Positions 1 through 7,087 of a stretch of 9,662 nucleotides of DNA are shown here, piece after piece. The stretch is taken from the NCBI GenBank assembly GCA_026416775.1, contig JAOAEN010000010.1:1-9662 (forward strand), written 5' to 3'. Each line of letters begins with the position of its first letter. The first letter of the stretch is position 1. Origin of the DNA: Dehalococcoidales bacterium (GTDB lineage Bacteria > Chloroflexota > Dehalococcoidia > Dehalococcoidales > RBG-16-60-22). The notes under the pieces are model-generated. The model did no database searches. It saw only the letters and a program-made list of their open reading frames with translations, and was not told the origin of the DNA. Both the position numbers and the translations under genes were made by a program.

Positions 1-130
1 GTGTCAACCCCGTTGATGTCCCTGTGTGAGAGGGGGATCAAGGGGGTGAGCTTAAAGGAACACAGAAGAGAGGAACAAAGCTTTTCCAAGGCTAGTTTGC
101 ATCAACTCCATGTTAGGGGAGTAAACACAT

Positions 131-160
131 AGAGGGGCGAAGCCCCTCTTAATTTTATTT
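131..160 (+). terminator. Rho-independent terminator (probable)
   Basis: A perfect 8-bp stem, AGAGGGGC (131-138) with GCCCCTCT (142-149), closes on a GAA loop and is followed at once by TTAATTTTATTT. The GCGAAGC apex is a very stable mini-hairpin. The geometry fits an intrinsic terminator reading rightwards, presumably for a gene left of the window. The opposite side of the stem has no comparable T-run, so it is not bidirectional. Confidence 0.6.
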
Positions 161-218
161 CCCCCTCTCACACAACTGAATTTATCAATCCTCTAGATGC
201 CACTGTGTGAGAGGGGGA
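160..218. repeat. Long inverted repeat from an inverted half copy of the 28-nt core
   Basis: Bases 160-174 (core CCCCCTCTCACACA at 161-174) are the exact reverse complement of 204-218, the start of the second direct repeat copy. This gives an uninterrupted 15-bp stem with a 29-nt AT-richer loop (175-203). It follows directly after the T-rich tail of the hairpin at 131-149, so a transcript crossing this area could form two consecutive hairpins. Confidence 0.65.
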
Positions 219-390
219 TAGAGGGGGTGAGCATGAGGAATCAGCCGGGGGCGGACAAAATTTGCCCATCTGAGAGGGGGATCAAGGGGGTGAGCGTCAA
301 AAAAATCAGCCGGATGCGGGCAGGACCAGACTCTCTAAGGATGGGGTAAATGGGGTGAGCATAAGAAATCAGACTAGTCCGGCCGTCAGC

Positions 391-419
391 TTGCACAAAC
401 CCGCGTCCTATCGTATCCT
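391..419 (+). promoter_or_regulatory. Candidate sigma-70-type promoter for the cupin gene
   Basis: TTGCAC (391-396) and TATCCT (414-419) are separated by 17 nt. They match the -35 and -10 consensus at only 3/6 and 4/6 positions. The implied start lies about 45 nt before the cupin start codon. It is the best-placed candidate I see in this interval, but it is weak. Confidence 0.25.
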
Positions 420-468
420 AGTTATAGTAACATCTGACGCGGATGGCAATAGTAAAGGAGCTTGAGTA

Positions 469-957
469 ATGGCAGGCAGGAAGTACGAAAAACTGGTCTT
501 CTCCGGTCTCAGGGAAGACGTGGACCTTCCCTTCATGGCAAAGCCGCAGGCTTATTTCCGCGGCTCCCGCCAGATTCCGGGAGCCGGTGCCAATATGGGC
601 TGGCAGGTCTTTACCAAACCGGTACTCCTTGAGGTCGAGCCCCATACCCACGAGGCGGATGAATACCTCATCTTCCTCGGTGCCGACACCAGGGACTTCT
701 TTGCCAGCTTTGATGCCGAGATCGATTTCTTCCTCGGCGAAGAGATGGAGAGGTACGTCATCAACCGGCCGACTGTGGTCTACGTGCCGGCAAACCTCTC
801 TCACTGCCCGCTCAACTTCCGCATCATGAACAAGCCTGTGCTTTTCACGGCGCTTCTCCTGACCCCCGTGTTCACCAAGACCATGCGCAACAAGAAATAC
901 ACCTACCAGGGCCCCGATGTTGACGGGCCCCCAGTTATGGACAAGCCCCCCAAGTAA
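469..957 (+). CDS. Cupin-fold protein, function unassigned
   Basis: This 162-aa protein carries a single cupin domain. The first cupin motif is PHTHEADEYLIFLG (about residues 58-71), with His59, His61 and Glu65 as likely metal ligands. The second is PANLSHCP (107-114), where His112 would be the fourth ligand. The HxH...E...H set is intact, so metal binding is plausible. No signal peptide or membrane segment is seen; the protein is probably cytosolic. The ATG follows AAAGGAG with an 8-nt spacer, which fixes the start well. It stands alone: repeats lie upstream and a 281-nt gap downstream, so the neighbours do not indicate a substrate. The C-terminal tail (about residues 139-162) is polar and Pro-rich. 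Cupins range from dioxygenases and isomerases to small-molecule binding proteins, and I cannot choose between these. Confidence 0.85.
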   Translation: MAGRKYEKLVFSGLREDVDLPFMAKPQAYFRGSRQIPGAGANMGWQVFTKPVLLEVEPHTHEADEYLIFLGADTRDFFASFDAEIDFFLGEEMERYVINRPTVVYVPANLSHCPLNFRIMNKPVLFTALLLTPVFTKTMRNKKYTYQGPDVDGPPVMDKPPK

Positions 958-993
958 AAACCCGCAGGTCACCCGTTCAAAGCTGCGCTCTTC

Positions 994-1050
994 CGGGCTT
1001 CCCGGCGGCGGTCCTTATGGCAGAAAGGGATGCTCCTTCCGGGAAGCCCG
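994..1050. repeat. 12-bp perfect inverted repeat in the cupin 3' region
   Basis: CGGGCTTCCCGG (994-1005) is the exact reverse complement of CCGGGAAGCCCG (1039-1050), with a 33-nt loop. No T-run follows, so it is not a typical intrinsic terminator. It starts 36 nt after the cupin stop codon and could be a 3' stabilising hairpin, a protein-binding site or part of a structured RNA. Confidence 0.6.
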
Positions 1051-1084
1051 CTTGTCCCTTGTCTCCTATCCGGTGCCGGCCATA

Positions 1085-1155
1085 CCTGCCGGGGCCGCCG
1101 GTAGCAGGCAGCCTGGCATGCGGGGACGCTACATGGTACCACCCGTTACCAACGG
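1085..1155. other. Structured GC-rich intergenic segment (two further hairpins and a direct repeat)
   Basis: The 281-nt gap at 958-1238 holds no credible gene. Besides the inverted repeat at 994-1050 it contains a bulged hairpin at 1085-1108 (CCTGC+CGG pairing with CCG+GCAGG around a 5-nt loop) and a 13-bp palindrome CCGTTACCAACGG (1143-1155). The octamer CATGGTAC occurs twice, at 1132-1139 and 1175-1182, both times close after GACGC. These could be operator-like sites or a 5' leader for the downstream gene. High GC content also makes chance hairpins likely. Confidence 0.35.
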
Positions 1156-1192
1156 ATGAAGGGACAGCATGACGCATGGTACTATCTGGCTA

Positions 1193-1221
1193 TTCAAAGC
1201 TGGCCCACCATCGCCTAATAT
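1193..1221 (+). promoter_or_regulatory. Candidate promoter for the coiled-coil gene
   Basis: TTCAAA (1193-1198) and TAATAT (1216-1221) are spaced by 17 nt, each matching the consensus at 4/6. The implied transcript start would be near 1228, only about 11 nt before the ATG at 1239. That would cut into the SD sequence, so this site fits better if translation starts at the internal ATG at 1275. Confidence 0.25.
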
Positions 1222-1238
1222 AGAGAAGGTGAGCCTCC

Positions 1239-2390
1239 ATGCGCCTGCTATCGGCGCAGGGTGTATCCGCGAAAATGGCAAAGACCGAGAGTAAGCCGGA
1301 GATCTACAGGGACGAGTTTGCCCGTATCTTTGACGAATACCGCGCCAAGATAGAGGAGATTTCACGGCGGGCAGCAACCAACCAGTTTATTCAAAGCAAC
1401 CCGCCTTCAATTCTGGACGAAGATGCCGCCGAAACGGTAGCCGTAGCCGTCCCCCGCCTTCTGGCCGACTTACAGGTGGCTACCGGTACCGCCCGGTCCC
1501 TGCCAGAGCAGGAAGCGGAAAGGATAATCCGCGAAGCAAAGCGGCAGGCGGAGCAGATCATCGCCCAGGCGGAGGAAAAGAGCCGCAAAGAAGCTACCAA
1601 GAGAACCCAGGCGCAGGTCGAGAAACTCCTCTCAAAAGCCCGCCGTGATGCCGAAGAAATCGTTGCCCGGGCGAAGCAGACCACCGAGGCAGAAAGCCAG
1701 CAGATAATCACCCAGGCAAGGCAGGAAGCCGAGCGTCTCATCCGTGAGATAACCGAAAAGGTCCGCCAGGAGACGCGTCTCCACTCTGCCCAGGTAGTTG
1801 CGGAGACCCGCCAGAAGGCCGAAAGAACCGTTAGTGAGCTCATCAACGGCTGCCGGGAGATAAGCCAGTCGGTCAACACCATCGTTGCGCGGATGCAAAA
1901 GACGGTGGACGAGCTTGAGGCAAGACTGCAGGCCGATGTCGCCGAGCTTGCCAAAGCAATCGCCGAGACCCAGAGCCGCCTTGACCGGTTCACCGTGACC
2001 CTGCAGCAGGAAACGCAGGAGAAAGAAGCCACCCCCCAGATGCTGGCAAAGACCCCCAGACCCGCCGGGCCGCCTAAGATTTCGCTGCGGATACTGGGAG
2101 CAAGGGTGAACAGCGAGCGCGGCGGTTCGTTCCTCGTTACCGGGCGGGTGGAGATGAGATCGGCATCCGCATCGTTTGACTACCAGTGCCTCACGGGTAT
2201 CAGGAAGTACCTTGTCAGCATGCCCAGCATCAGGTACATCCAGGAGCTTGTCTCGGAAAAGGAGATCTCCGCGCTCTTTGAGATCACCGAGCCGGTGCCA
2301 CTCCTGGATATCATCCGCCGGATCCCGCTGGTCGAAGAGGCGGTTGACGGTGGCGAGACCATCAGCATCACCCTGAAAAAGCCCGCGTAG
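1239..2390 (+). CDS. Long coiled-coil protein with C-terminal alpha/beta domain
   Basis: This protein of 383 aa has three parts. The N-terminal part (about 1-85) is mixed polar. Residues about 90-262 form a long charged coiled coil rich in Ala, Glu, Lys, Arg and Gln, with recurring A-E-x-I/L-I units (around Ala93, 104, 138 and 164), similar in style to DivIVA or the stalk subunits of rotary ATPases. After a Pro-rich linker (about 270-280), residues about 281-381 form a compact domain whose predicted pattern is beta-alpha-beta-beta-alpha-beta (ferredoxin/ACT-like by pattern only). There is no signal peptide or membrane helix. The ATG at 1239 has GAGAAGG 9 nt upstream; MAKTESKPE at 1275 is an alternative start. 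The stop lies 25 bp from the stop of the convergent mscS-like gene. A scaffold or regulatory role is possible. An ATPase E/b subunit is unlikely, since no other ATPase gene is present. Confidence 0.8.
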   Translation: MRLLSAQGVSAKMAKTESKPEIYRDEFARIFDEYRAKIEEISRRAATNQFIQSNPPSILDEDAAETVAVAVPRLLADLQVATGTARSLPEQEAERIIREAKRQAEQIIAQAEEKSRKEATKRTQAQVEKLLSKARRDAEEIVARAKQTTEAESQQIITQARQEAERLIREITEKVRQETRLHSAQVVAETRQKAERTVSELINGCREISQSVNTIVARMQKTVDELEARLQADVAELAKAIAETQSRLDRFTVTLQQETQEKEATPQMLAKTPRPAGPPKISLRILGARVNSERGGSFLVTGRVEMRSASASFDYQCLTGIRKYLVSMPSIRYIQELVSEKEISALFEITEPVPLLDIIRRIPLVEEAVDGGETISITLKKPA

Positions 2391-2403
2391 GTTACCCCTG
2401 GGC
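2376..2403 (-). terminator. Weak candidate terminator for the MscS transcript
   Basis: Read on the minus strand, GCCC (2403-2400) and GGGC (2384-2381) can pair, with a nested AGG/CCT helix inside, and are followed directly by TTTTTC (2380-2375). The outer stem has only 4 bp and overlaps the end of the convergent coding region. The position after the mscS-like stop is right, but the stem is short for an efficient terminator. Confidence 0.25.
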
Positions 2404-2415
2404 GTTACGGCGGCT

Positions 2416-3510
2416 TCATTCCGGCCTGTTCCCGAAATAGACCTTCATATGCGGGTAGGGGATCTCAATCCCCGCCTTATCAAAGGCTTTCTTGAGGCGC
2501 AGCCGGAGTTCGCCCATTACGTTCCACTGCTCCATGGGCTTGACCTCGCCGACAATCTTGATCTCGATGCCTGAGTCCCCGAGCTTGTCCACGCGCAGGA
2601 CCTGCGGGACTGTCCGCAGGACAGAAGCCCATTTCTCATCCGCCGCCATCTCCCGGCAGACATCGTTGATCACCCGTATCGCGTAATCGAGGTCGGTATC
2701 GTAGGCAACCGGCACGTTGAGGTTGACACGCGCAAAGTGGCGCGAAAAGTTTGACGCCACCCTTATCTCGCCGTTGGGCACGTGGTGCACCGTCCCATCA
2801 AGGTCACGGAGCACCGTTTTCCTGAGGGTGATCTCCTCCACCAGCCCGGTGATATCGGCAACGCGGACGACGTCACCCACGCGGTACTCGTTTTCCATGA
2901 GGATGAAGATGCCGGCAATGAGGTCCTTGATCAGGTATTGTGCCCCCAGTCCCACCGCCACCCCGGCGATACCGAAGCCGGCAAGCATCGGACCGATCTG
3001 GACACCCAGCTCGGCAAGCACCATGAAGATGACGATAAGGAGGATAATACCCTTGCTCAGTCCCAGGAAAACACTGAGCAGGGTATTGGCGCGCTTCTTG
3101 ACACCCTCCCTGCTTTCGCCCTTCTGGGGCCTTCCGATCGTGCGGTCAACGAGCGGGGGCAGGGTATGCCGGACGAAAAACCACAGCGCCATGCCCACGA
3201 GGAGGATGATCACGACGCGGATGCCGTGCGACATGAACCACTCTTCCACGGCCTTGGAGGTTATCCTGGGGACATCGCTATCACGGAAAAGCGCCATCAG
3301 CGTGAAGGAGACGATCATGATCATGCCGGTAAGAGCGGTGACCGCCCAGAAGAATGCATTCATGTTCCCGTAGAACTTTCCCCGCCATCTCTCGGGGGCT
3401 ATCCGGGCAAGCCACGCACGGATCCTGTCGTTGAAAAAGACGAGGGCAAGAACGACGATGCTCGACCCCAGAAGGATCCAGACACTGTTATTGACAAGCC
3501 AGTTGAACAT
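2416..3510 (-). CDS. MscS-family mechanosensitive ion channel
   Basis: An inner-membrane channel of the small-conductance family, which releases solutes when membrane tension rises. Taking the start as MFNWLVNNSV gives 364 aa. An ATG six codons further upstream (3528) is less likely, because the strong SD AGGAGGG lies between the two and sits 8 nt before the chosen ATG. Hydrophobic segments lie at about 6-26, 50-74, 96-114, 147-166 and 175-205, so five helices, more like E. coli YnaI than the three-helix MscS. The last is the pore helix, with the small-residue pattern GIAGVAVGLG (180-189). The beta domain follows (YRVGDVVRV at 209-217, VPNGEI at 244-249), then a soluble C-terminal domain ending in PYPHMKVYF (351-359), typical of the family. 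It is transcribed away from selAB in the same direction, but has its own promoter candidate. Confidence 0.93.
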   Translation of the reverse strand: MFNWLVNNSVWILLGSSIVVLALVFFNDRIRAWLARIAPERWRGKFYGNMNAFFWAVTALTGMIMIVSFTLMALFRDSDVPRITSKAVEEWFMSHGIRVVIILLVGMALWFFVRHTLPPLVDRTIGRPQKGESREGVKKRANTLLSVFLGLSKGIILLIVIFMVLAELGVQIGPMLAGFGIAGVAVGLGAQYLIKDLIAGIFILMENEYRVGDVVRVADITGLVEEITLRKTVLRDLDGTVHHVPNGEIRVASNFSRHFARVNLNVPVAYDTDLDYAIRVINDVCREMAADEKWASVLRTVPQVLRVDKLGDSGIEIKIVGEVKPMEQWNVMGELRLRLKKAFDKAGIEIPYPHMKVYFGNRPE

Positions 3511-3542
3511 GGCCAAACCCTCCTGCACGGGATGACCGCCCC

Positions 3543-3548
3543 ATTATA
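3543..3548 (-). promoter_or_regulatory. -10 box upstream of the mscS-like gene
   Basis: On the minus strand, GTAGTATAATGG contains a perfect TATAAT at 3548-3543, giving a start near 3536 and a leader of about 26 nt to the ATG at 3510. No good -35 is visible 16-19 nt upstream (best is GTGCCT, 3/6). The position in the selB/mscS gap supports separate transcription of the channel gene. Confidence 0.45.
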
Positions 3549-3604
3549 CTACGGAAATTCCTTCTGAGGCACGGCCCGAACGCGGGAAACCGTCCTTACG
3601 GGCT

Positions 3605-5461
3605 TCAGGGCTGGTAAAGCACTCTGTCGTCCCCGACACGGCGGGTGATCTTCTCACGGTCGAGGTATTCCAGCAGCGCCTGGGCATACTTGCGGCTTGT
3701 GCCGAACATGTCCCTCACTTCACCCAAAGTTACCTTCCCCTTTTCCCTGATGCGTCCGGTAACCCTTGCCACCATTTCCCTATAGACATCCGCCGCAAAG
3801 ACAACGTTATCGGCAACGCGCACCACCTTCCCCTGGCTGACCAGCAGGTTCAGGAGGTCAGCCTCCGGGATGAGGTCGCTGGGCGGGGCATAGGGGTTTT
3901 CGGCAAGGGCTTTGAGAAAGGCATAAACCTGCGCCTGCTGGGAGGCGGTGAGCTGCACCCGGTGCGATGGCAGGCGTAGCTGCCCCACATCATCAACGAC
4001 AAGCCCCTGCTTCGTCAGGTTTTCCAGTGCCGGCAGCAGCAAGCTCCCCAGTCTGAGACGCGTGCCCAGTTCGGCTTTCGGCATGCCGGGGCGGGCGGGA
4101 TATCTACGGTGGTAATCGCCAAGCACGGCAAGCATCCTTTCCCTGAGGTTTTCCCAACCCGCAGCGGTCAAAAGAAAGCGTGCCCTTTCCTCGCCCAAGA
4201 CGACCACGCGGCCTTCAGCCACCAGAGCGGCGAGTGCCTCCGTAAACTCATCCGGAGGGAGCCGGCATGCTGCCCGCAGTTCCGCTTCGCCCAGCGGCTG
4301 CTGTCCCTCAAGGACCGCCATGATAACGTCGGCGGCGGCGCCACTTCCGCGTGCCCTGAGGTTTGCGATGATCTCCGGACGATTGCGACGTAGGCGTTTT
4401 GTACGCGTATCAATAATGCTACCCCCACCCAGCGTCGCCACCGGCGAACGGATGATGAAGCGGTCCCCGTCCAGCACGGCAAGCGGCCTGGCGAGGAGCA
4501 GCTGTGCCCAGGTTTCCGCCCCCGGCGGTACCTCGTCGCTATCAAGTAGCCTCACCCTGGCGGTGGTCTCGGCGGCAAGGCAGTGAAAGCTCACCTCCGA
4601 GCCGTGCCGGAGGGTATGTTTCACATAGGGTATCATCCTGAGCTTCACGGTGAGCAGTCCCGAGGGCTTGAGCCAGCCGGGGCTTGCCAGAACGTCGCCG
4701 CGCTCGATATGCTCCCTGGCAACACCGCTGAGATTCACGGCAACGCGGCTGCCGGGTAAAGCCCGCTCGATCTTCGTCCTGTGGCTCTGAAGGCCGCGGA
4801 TGCGCGCTGCAAGCCCGCTGGGAAGCAGTTCAACCTCATCACCGACGGCAAGTGAACCATCGATGAGTGTCCCGGTAACCACGGTGCCCGCCCCGGCAAT
4901 GGTGAAGACCCTGTCCACGGGCAGGCGCGGACGGCCCAGGTCCGGTCTGGGCTCGGCGCGGTCAAGAACCCGGTCAATGGTGGCGGTAAGCTCATCCAGA
5001 CCCTCCCCGGTGAGTGCGGAGACGCTGACAACCGGGGAACCTTCAAGCGTTGTCCCGGAGATGAGCTCTTCCGCTTCCATGCGCACGATATCAAGAAGCT
5101 CCGCATCCACAAGGTCCTTCTTGGTAATGACGATGATGCCGCGCTTTACCCCCAGGAGGTCAAGGATGGCAAGATGCTCGCGCGTCTGGGGCATCACCCC
5201 CTCGTTGGCGGCAATGATGAGGAGGGCCACGTCAATCCCGCCGGCACCGGCCACCATGTGGCGCACGAAGCGTTCATGCCCCGGCACGTCAACCAGACTT
5301 ACCTCGCGCCCGCTGGGAAGCCTGAGCCAGGCAAACCCCAGCTCAATGGTCATGCCCCGCTCTTTTTCCTCTTTAAGCCGGTCGGGGTCAATGCCGGTGA
5401 GGGCTTTCACCAGCATGGACTTGCCGTGATCAATGTGACCGGCGGTACCGAGGACGAACAT
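3605..5461 (-). CDS. selB: Selenocysteine-specific translation elongation factor SelB
   Basis: This GTPase delivers selenocysteyl-tRNA(Sec) to ribosomes at UGA codons marked by a SECIS hairpin. Its 618 aa match the usual length (about 614 in E. coli). The EF-Tu-like G domain shows the P-loop GHIDHGKS (8-15), switch I ERGMTIELG (34-42), DVPGHE (58-63), TKKD in place of NKxD (113-116) and SALTG (148-152). Domains II and III follow, with the SelB/EF-Tu pattern RVFTIAGAGTVVTGT (184-198) and the TLGGG segment (343-347). Residues from about 375 to the end form the winged-helix region that binds SECIS RNA, finishing with GTSRKYAQALLEYLDR (587-602) and TRRVGDDRVL, strongly conserved in bacterial SelB. 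The ATG lies 6 nt after the selA stop, with AGAGGA upstream, so the two are one operon. No in-frame defect is seen. Confidence 0.97.
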   Translation of the reverse strand: MFVLGTAGHIDHGKSMLVKALTGIDPDRLKEEKERGMTIELGFAWLRLPSGREVSLVDVPGHERFVRHMVAGAGGIDVALLIIAANEGVMPQTREHLAILDLLGVKRGIIVITKKDLVDAELLDIVRMEAEELISGTTLEGSPVVSVSALTGEGLDELTATIDRVLDRAEPRPDLGRPRLPVDRVFTIAGAGTVVTGTLIDGSLAVGDEVELLPSGLAARIRGLQSHRTKIERALPGSRVAVNLSGVAREHIERGDVLASPGWLKPSGLLTVKLRMIPYVKHTLRHGSEVSFHCLAAETTARVRLLDSDEVPPGAETWAQLLLARPLAVLDGDRFIIRSPVATLGGGSIIDTRTKRLRRNRPEIIANLRARGSGAAADVIMAVLEGQQPLGEAELRAACRLPPDEFTEALAALVAEGRVVVLGEERARFLLTAAGWENLRERMLAVLGDYHRRYPARPGMPKAELGTRLRLGSLLLPALENLTKQGLVVDDVGQLRLPSHRVQLTASQQAQVYAFLKALAENPYAPPSDLIPEADLLNLLVSQGKVVRVADNVVFAADVYREMVARVTGRIREKGKVTLGEVRDMFGTSRKYAQALLEYLDREKITRRVGDDRVLYQP

Positions 5462-5467
5462 GTCGGG

Positions 5468-6844
5468 CTATCCTCTTTTCAGTCTACGGGAAATATCGCA
5501 AAGTGCCTCAAGGACGATCCCGTCCTCCTCGGGAAGCACGGTGCGGCTGTCAAGGAGCAGGCGGTCTTTCTCCACCCGTCCTACCACGGGTACCTTACGG
5601 GCACGCAGCAGGCGGGCAAGTGCCTGCGGGGAATTCCCTCCCCTGCCAGCAATGGCAAGGAGCCGTGTCGGAAGCCCGCTGCCCGGGATGCTGCCGCCCC
5701 CCACCATCGTCTCCCCCTCCACCACCTCCGCGCCATCGCAGGCCTCCAACCATTTACGGACGCGTTCCTCAAGCACGGAAAGCGGTGCGGCAATCATGCG
5801 CCAGACCGGGACTCTTGCCACCGCTTCTCCCCTGAGGTAATGCCCGAGCGTCACCGCAAGGGCCGCAAGGCGCACCTTGTCCATGCGCAGCGCCCGCATC
5901 ATGGGGTGGCGCCTGAGCTTCTCCACGCATTGCTTCTGCCCGACGATGATGCCCGCCTGCGGTCCGCCGAGGAGCTTGTCCCCGGAAAAGAAGACGAGCG
6001 AGGCCCCGCCGCGCACGCTCTGCTGCACCATTGGCTCCGGGCTAAGCCCGTAAACGGTCGTGTCCAGAAGGCAGCCGCTTCCCAGGTCATCCAGCACGAG
6101 GAGGTCATGCCGCCGTGCGATCGCCACAAGCTCTTCAAGGGTAACCCCGCTCGTGAAGCCAATGATGCGGAAATTGCTGGAATGGACCCGCATCAGGGCA
6201 ACGGTGCGCTCGGTGATCGCCTCTTCATAGTCATGAGCGTAGGTGCGGTTGGTGGTGCCCACCTCAACGAGCTTTGCTCCGCTCTGGCGCATGACATCCG
6301 GGATGCGGAAGCCCCCGCCGATTTCCACCGCCTGCCCGCGGGAGACCACGACCTCCCGGCGCCGGGCGAGCGCCGTAAGACCGAGGAGCACCGCCGCCGC
6401 GTTGTTGTTCACCACAGCCGCTGCCTCGGCACCGGTAAGCTCGCACAACAGAGCCTCAACGTGGCTTTCCCGGCTGCCGCGGCTGCCGGCTTCAAGGTCA
6501 AACTCGAGGTTGCAGTAGCCGCTACTCACCTCACGCATGACGGCGATGGCATCCTCGCTCAGCGGGGCACGTCCGAGGTTGGTATGCAGGATGACGCCGG
6601 TGGCATTGACCACGCGCCTCAGGGAAAGCTCTGCCAGCCCCTCAAGCTCGCTTACCACGGCGGCGATGACGTCGTCAGGTGCAATAGCCTTCCCCTCCGC
6701 TCTCATGACAAGGCGCTTTTCCTCAAGTACCCGGCGGATGACACCAACCACCGTCTCATGCGGGAAAGCCTCCCCGGCTTTCCTCACCCGGGCATCGTTA
6801 AGCACCCTGTCAACACTGGGTAGGGAACGGAGTTCCTCTATCAT
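5468..6844 (-). CDS. selA: L-seryl-tRNA(Sec) selenium transferase SelA
   Basis: This PLP enzyme converts seryl-tRNA(Sec) to selenocysteyl-tRNA(Sec) using selenophosphate. With the start at MIEELRSLPSVDRVL it has 458 aa (E. coli 463). Conserved blocks are NATGVILHTNLGRAPL (80-95), VNNNAAAVLL (145-154), SRGQAVEIGGGFRIPDVM (168-185), VGTTNRT (195-201), LDDLGSG (251-257) and FFSGDKLLGGPQAG (285-298). Lys290 in the last block is the PLP-binding lysine. The frame stays open upstream to a TTG at 6949, but family length and the LPSVD N-terminus favour the ATG at 6844. The SD before that ATG is poor, so the start is less certain than the identity. It is the first gene of selAB and is divergent from thi4. 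Because it makes Sec in a single step without PSTK/SepSecS, it points to a bacterial host. Confidence 0.97.
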   Translation of the reverse strand: MIEELRSLPSVDRVLNDARVRKAGEAFPHETVVGVIRRVLEEKRLVMRAEGKAIAPDDVIAAVVSELEGLAELSLRRVVNATGVILHTNLGRAPLSEDAIAVMREVSSGYCNLEFDLEAGSRGSRESHVEALLCELTGAEAAAVVNNNAAAVLLGLTALARRREVVVSRGQAVEIGGGFRIPDVMRQSGAKLVEVGTTNRTYAHDYEEAITERTVALMRVHSSNFRIIGFTSGVTLEELVAIARRHDLLVLDDLGSGCLLDTTVYGLSPEPMVQQSVRGGASLVFFSGDKLLGGPQAGIIVGQKQCVEKLRRHPMMRALRMDKVRLAALAVTLGHYLRGEAVARVPVWRMIAAPLSVLEERVRKWLEACDGAEVVEGETMVGGGSIPGSGLPTRLLAIAGRGGNSPQALARLLRARKVPVVGRVEKDRLLLDSRTVLPEEDGIVLEALCDISRRLKRG

Positions 6845-7087
6845 CAGCCATAATTCTACCAAGAAAAACGCCCCATTCAAAGTTGCTATTAAGGCAGTCC
6901 CTTCCCGCATCTCCGGCGGAGGGGTCGATAATAAAGAGGCGGATACCAATAGCTACGGACAATCGGGCCCGGCAGTTTCACGGGCTGACACCCGAAGGCA
7001 AAGATAAGGTATAATTATTATTGAGAATGCCAATGACACCGGCCCCCCGACAGGGAAAGGGCAAAAACACAGCGAGAAGGAGACAAA
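6845..7087. other. Divergent intergenic region between selA and thi4
   Basis: This 243-nt gap is AT-richer than its surroundings. It holds the thi4 promoter and leader on the plus strand. For selA on the minus strand I find only a TATTAT-like box (TTTATTATC around 6926-6934) without a matching -35. CTCCGGCGGAG at 6911-6921 is a short palindrome and could be an operator. I looked for a tRNA-Sec cloverleaf and a TPP aptamer here and found neither. Confidence 0.5.
6985..7015 (+). promoter_or_regulatory. Promoter of the thi4-mnmA operon
   Basis: CTGACA (6985-6990, 5/6 match to TTGACA) and a perfect TATAAT (7010-7015) are separated by 19 nt, slightly wider than the ideal 17. Transcription would start near 7022 and leave a leader of about 66 nt ending in AAGGAGACAAA before the GTG at 7088. 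CGGG(6981-6984)...CCCG(6991-6994) forms a small inverted repeat around the -35 and could be a regulator site. Confidence 0.55.

Larger units (their letters stand above)
24..395. repeat. Degenerate repeat array with G-rich 28-nt core
   Basis: Four direct copies of a 28-nt core lie at 24-51, 205-232, 268-295 and 333-360. All end in GGGGTGAGC, and the first three contain TGAGAGGGGGAT. Copies 1 and 2 differ only around the central ATCAA/ATAGA. Copy 3 diverges only in its first bases. Copy 4 is clearly decayed. Copies 2 to 4 start 63 and 65 nt apart, and each is followed by a partly conserved tail with AATCAG (AATCAGCCGG in copies 2 and 3), so they form a short tandem array with a unit of about 64 bp. 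The first copy stands 181 nt upstream of the second. No reading frame of gene quality crosses the region. It may be a dispersed intergenic repeat family; nothing here shows mobility or a function. Confidence 0.8.

Noticed and set aside
24..395. CRISPR array
   Set aside because: The repeats are too divergent at one end, spacers themselves share conserved sequence (AATCAGCCGG), spacing to the first copy is irregular, and no cas gene is present.
1130..1150. Minus-strand GGGTGGTACC resembling the T-box antiterminator motif
   Set aside because: No minus-strand gene follows on the low-coordinate side (the cupin gene there is on the plus strand), and the required stem I would have to lie inside the coiled-coil gene. 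No terminator with a T-run follows either.
5174..6823. Long plus-strand open frame (549 codons) opposite selA/selB
   Set aside because: It is antisense to two clearly conserved genes; its composition (His/Pro/Gly-rich, no motifs) is what GC-rich antisense frames give.
6845..6949. N-terminal extension of SelA to the TTG at 6949
   Set aside because: The extra 35 residues are hydrophobic and not expected in SelA; the 458-aa form from 6844 matches the family length and N-terminus.
7019..7087. thi4 leader as a TPP riboswitch (contains TGAGAATGCC)
   Set aside because: The leader is only about 66 nt and lacks the paired CUGAGA and ACCUGAUCUGG-type elements in the right order; the resemblance is to a few bases only.
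6845..7087. tRNA-Sec (selC) gene next to selA
   Set aside because: No long acceptor stem, no TTCGA-type T-arm and no TCA anticodon loop in a foldable context could be found on either strand.
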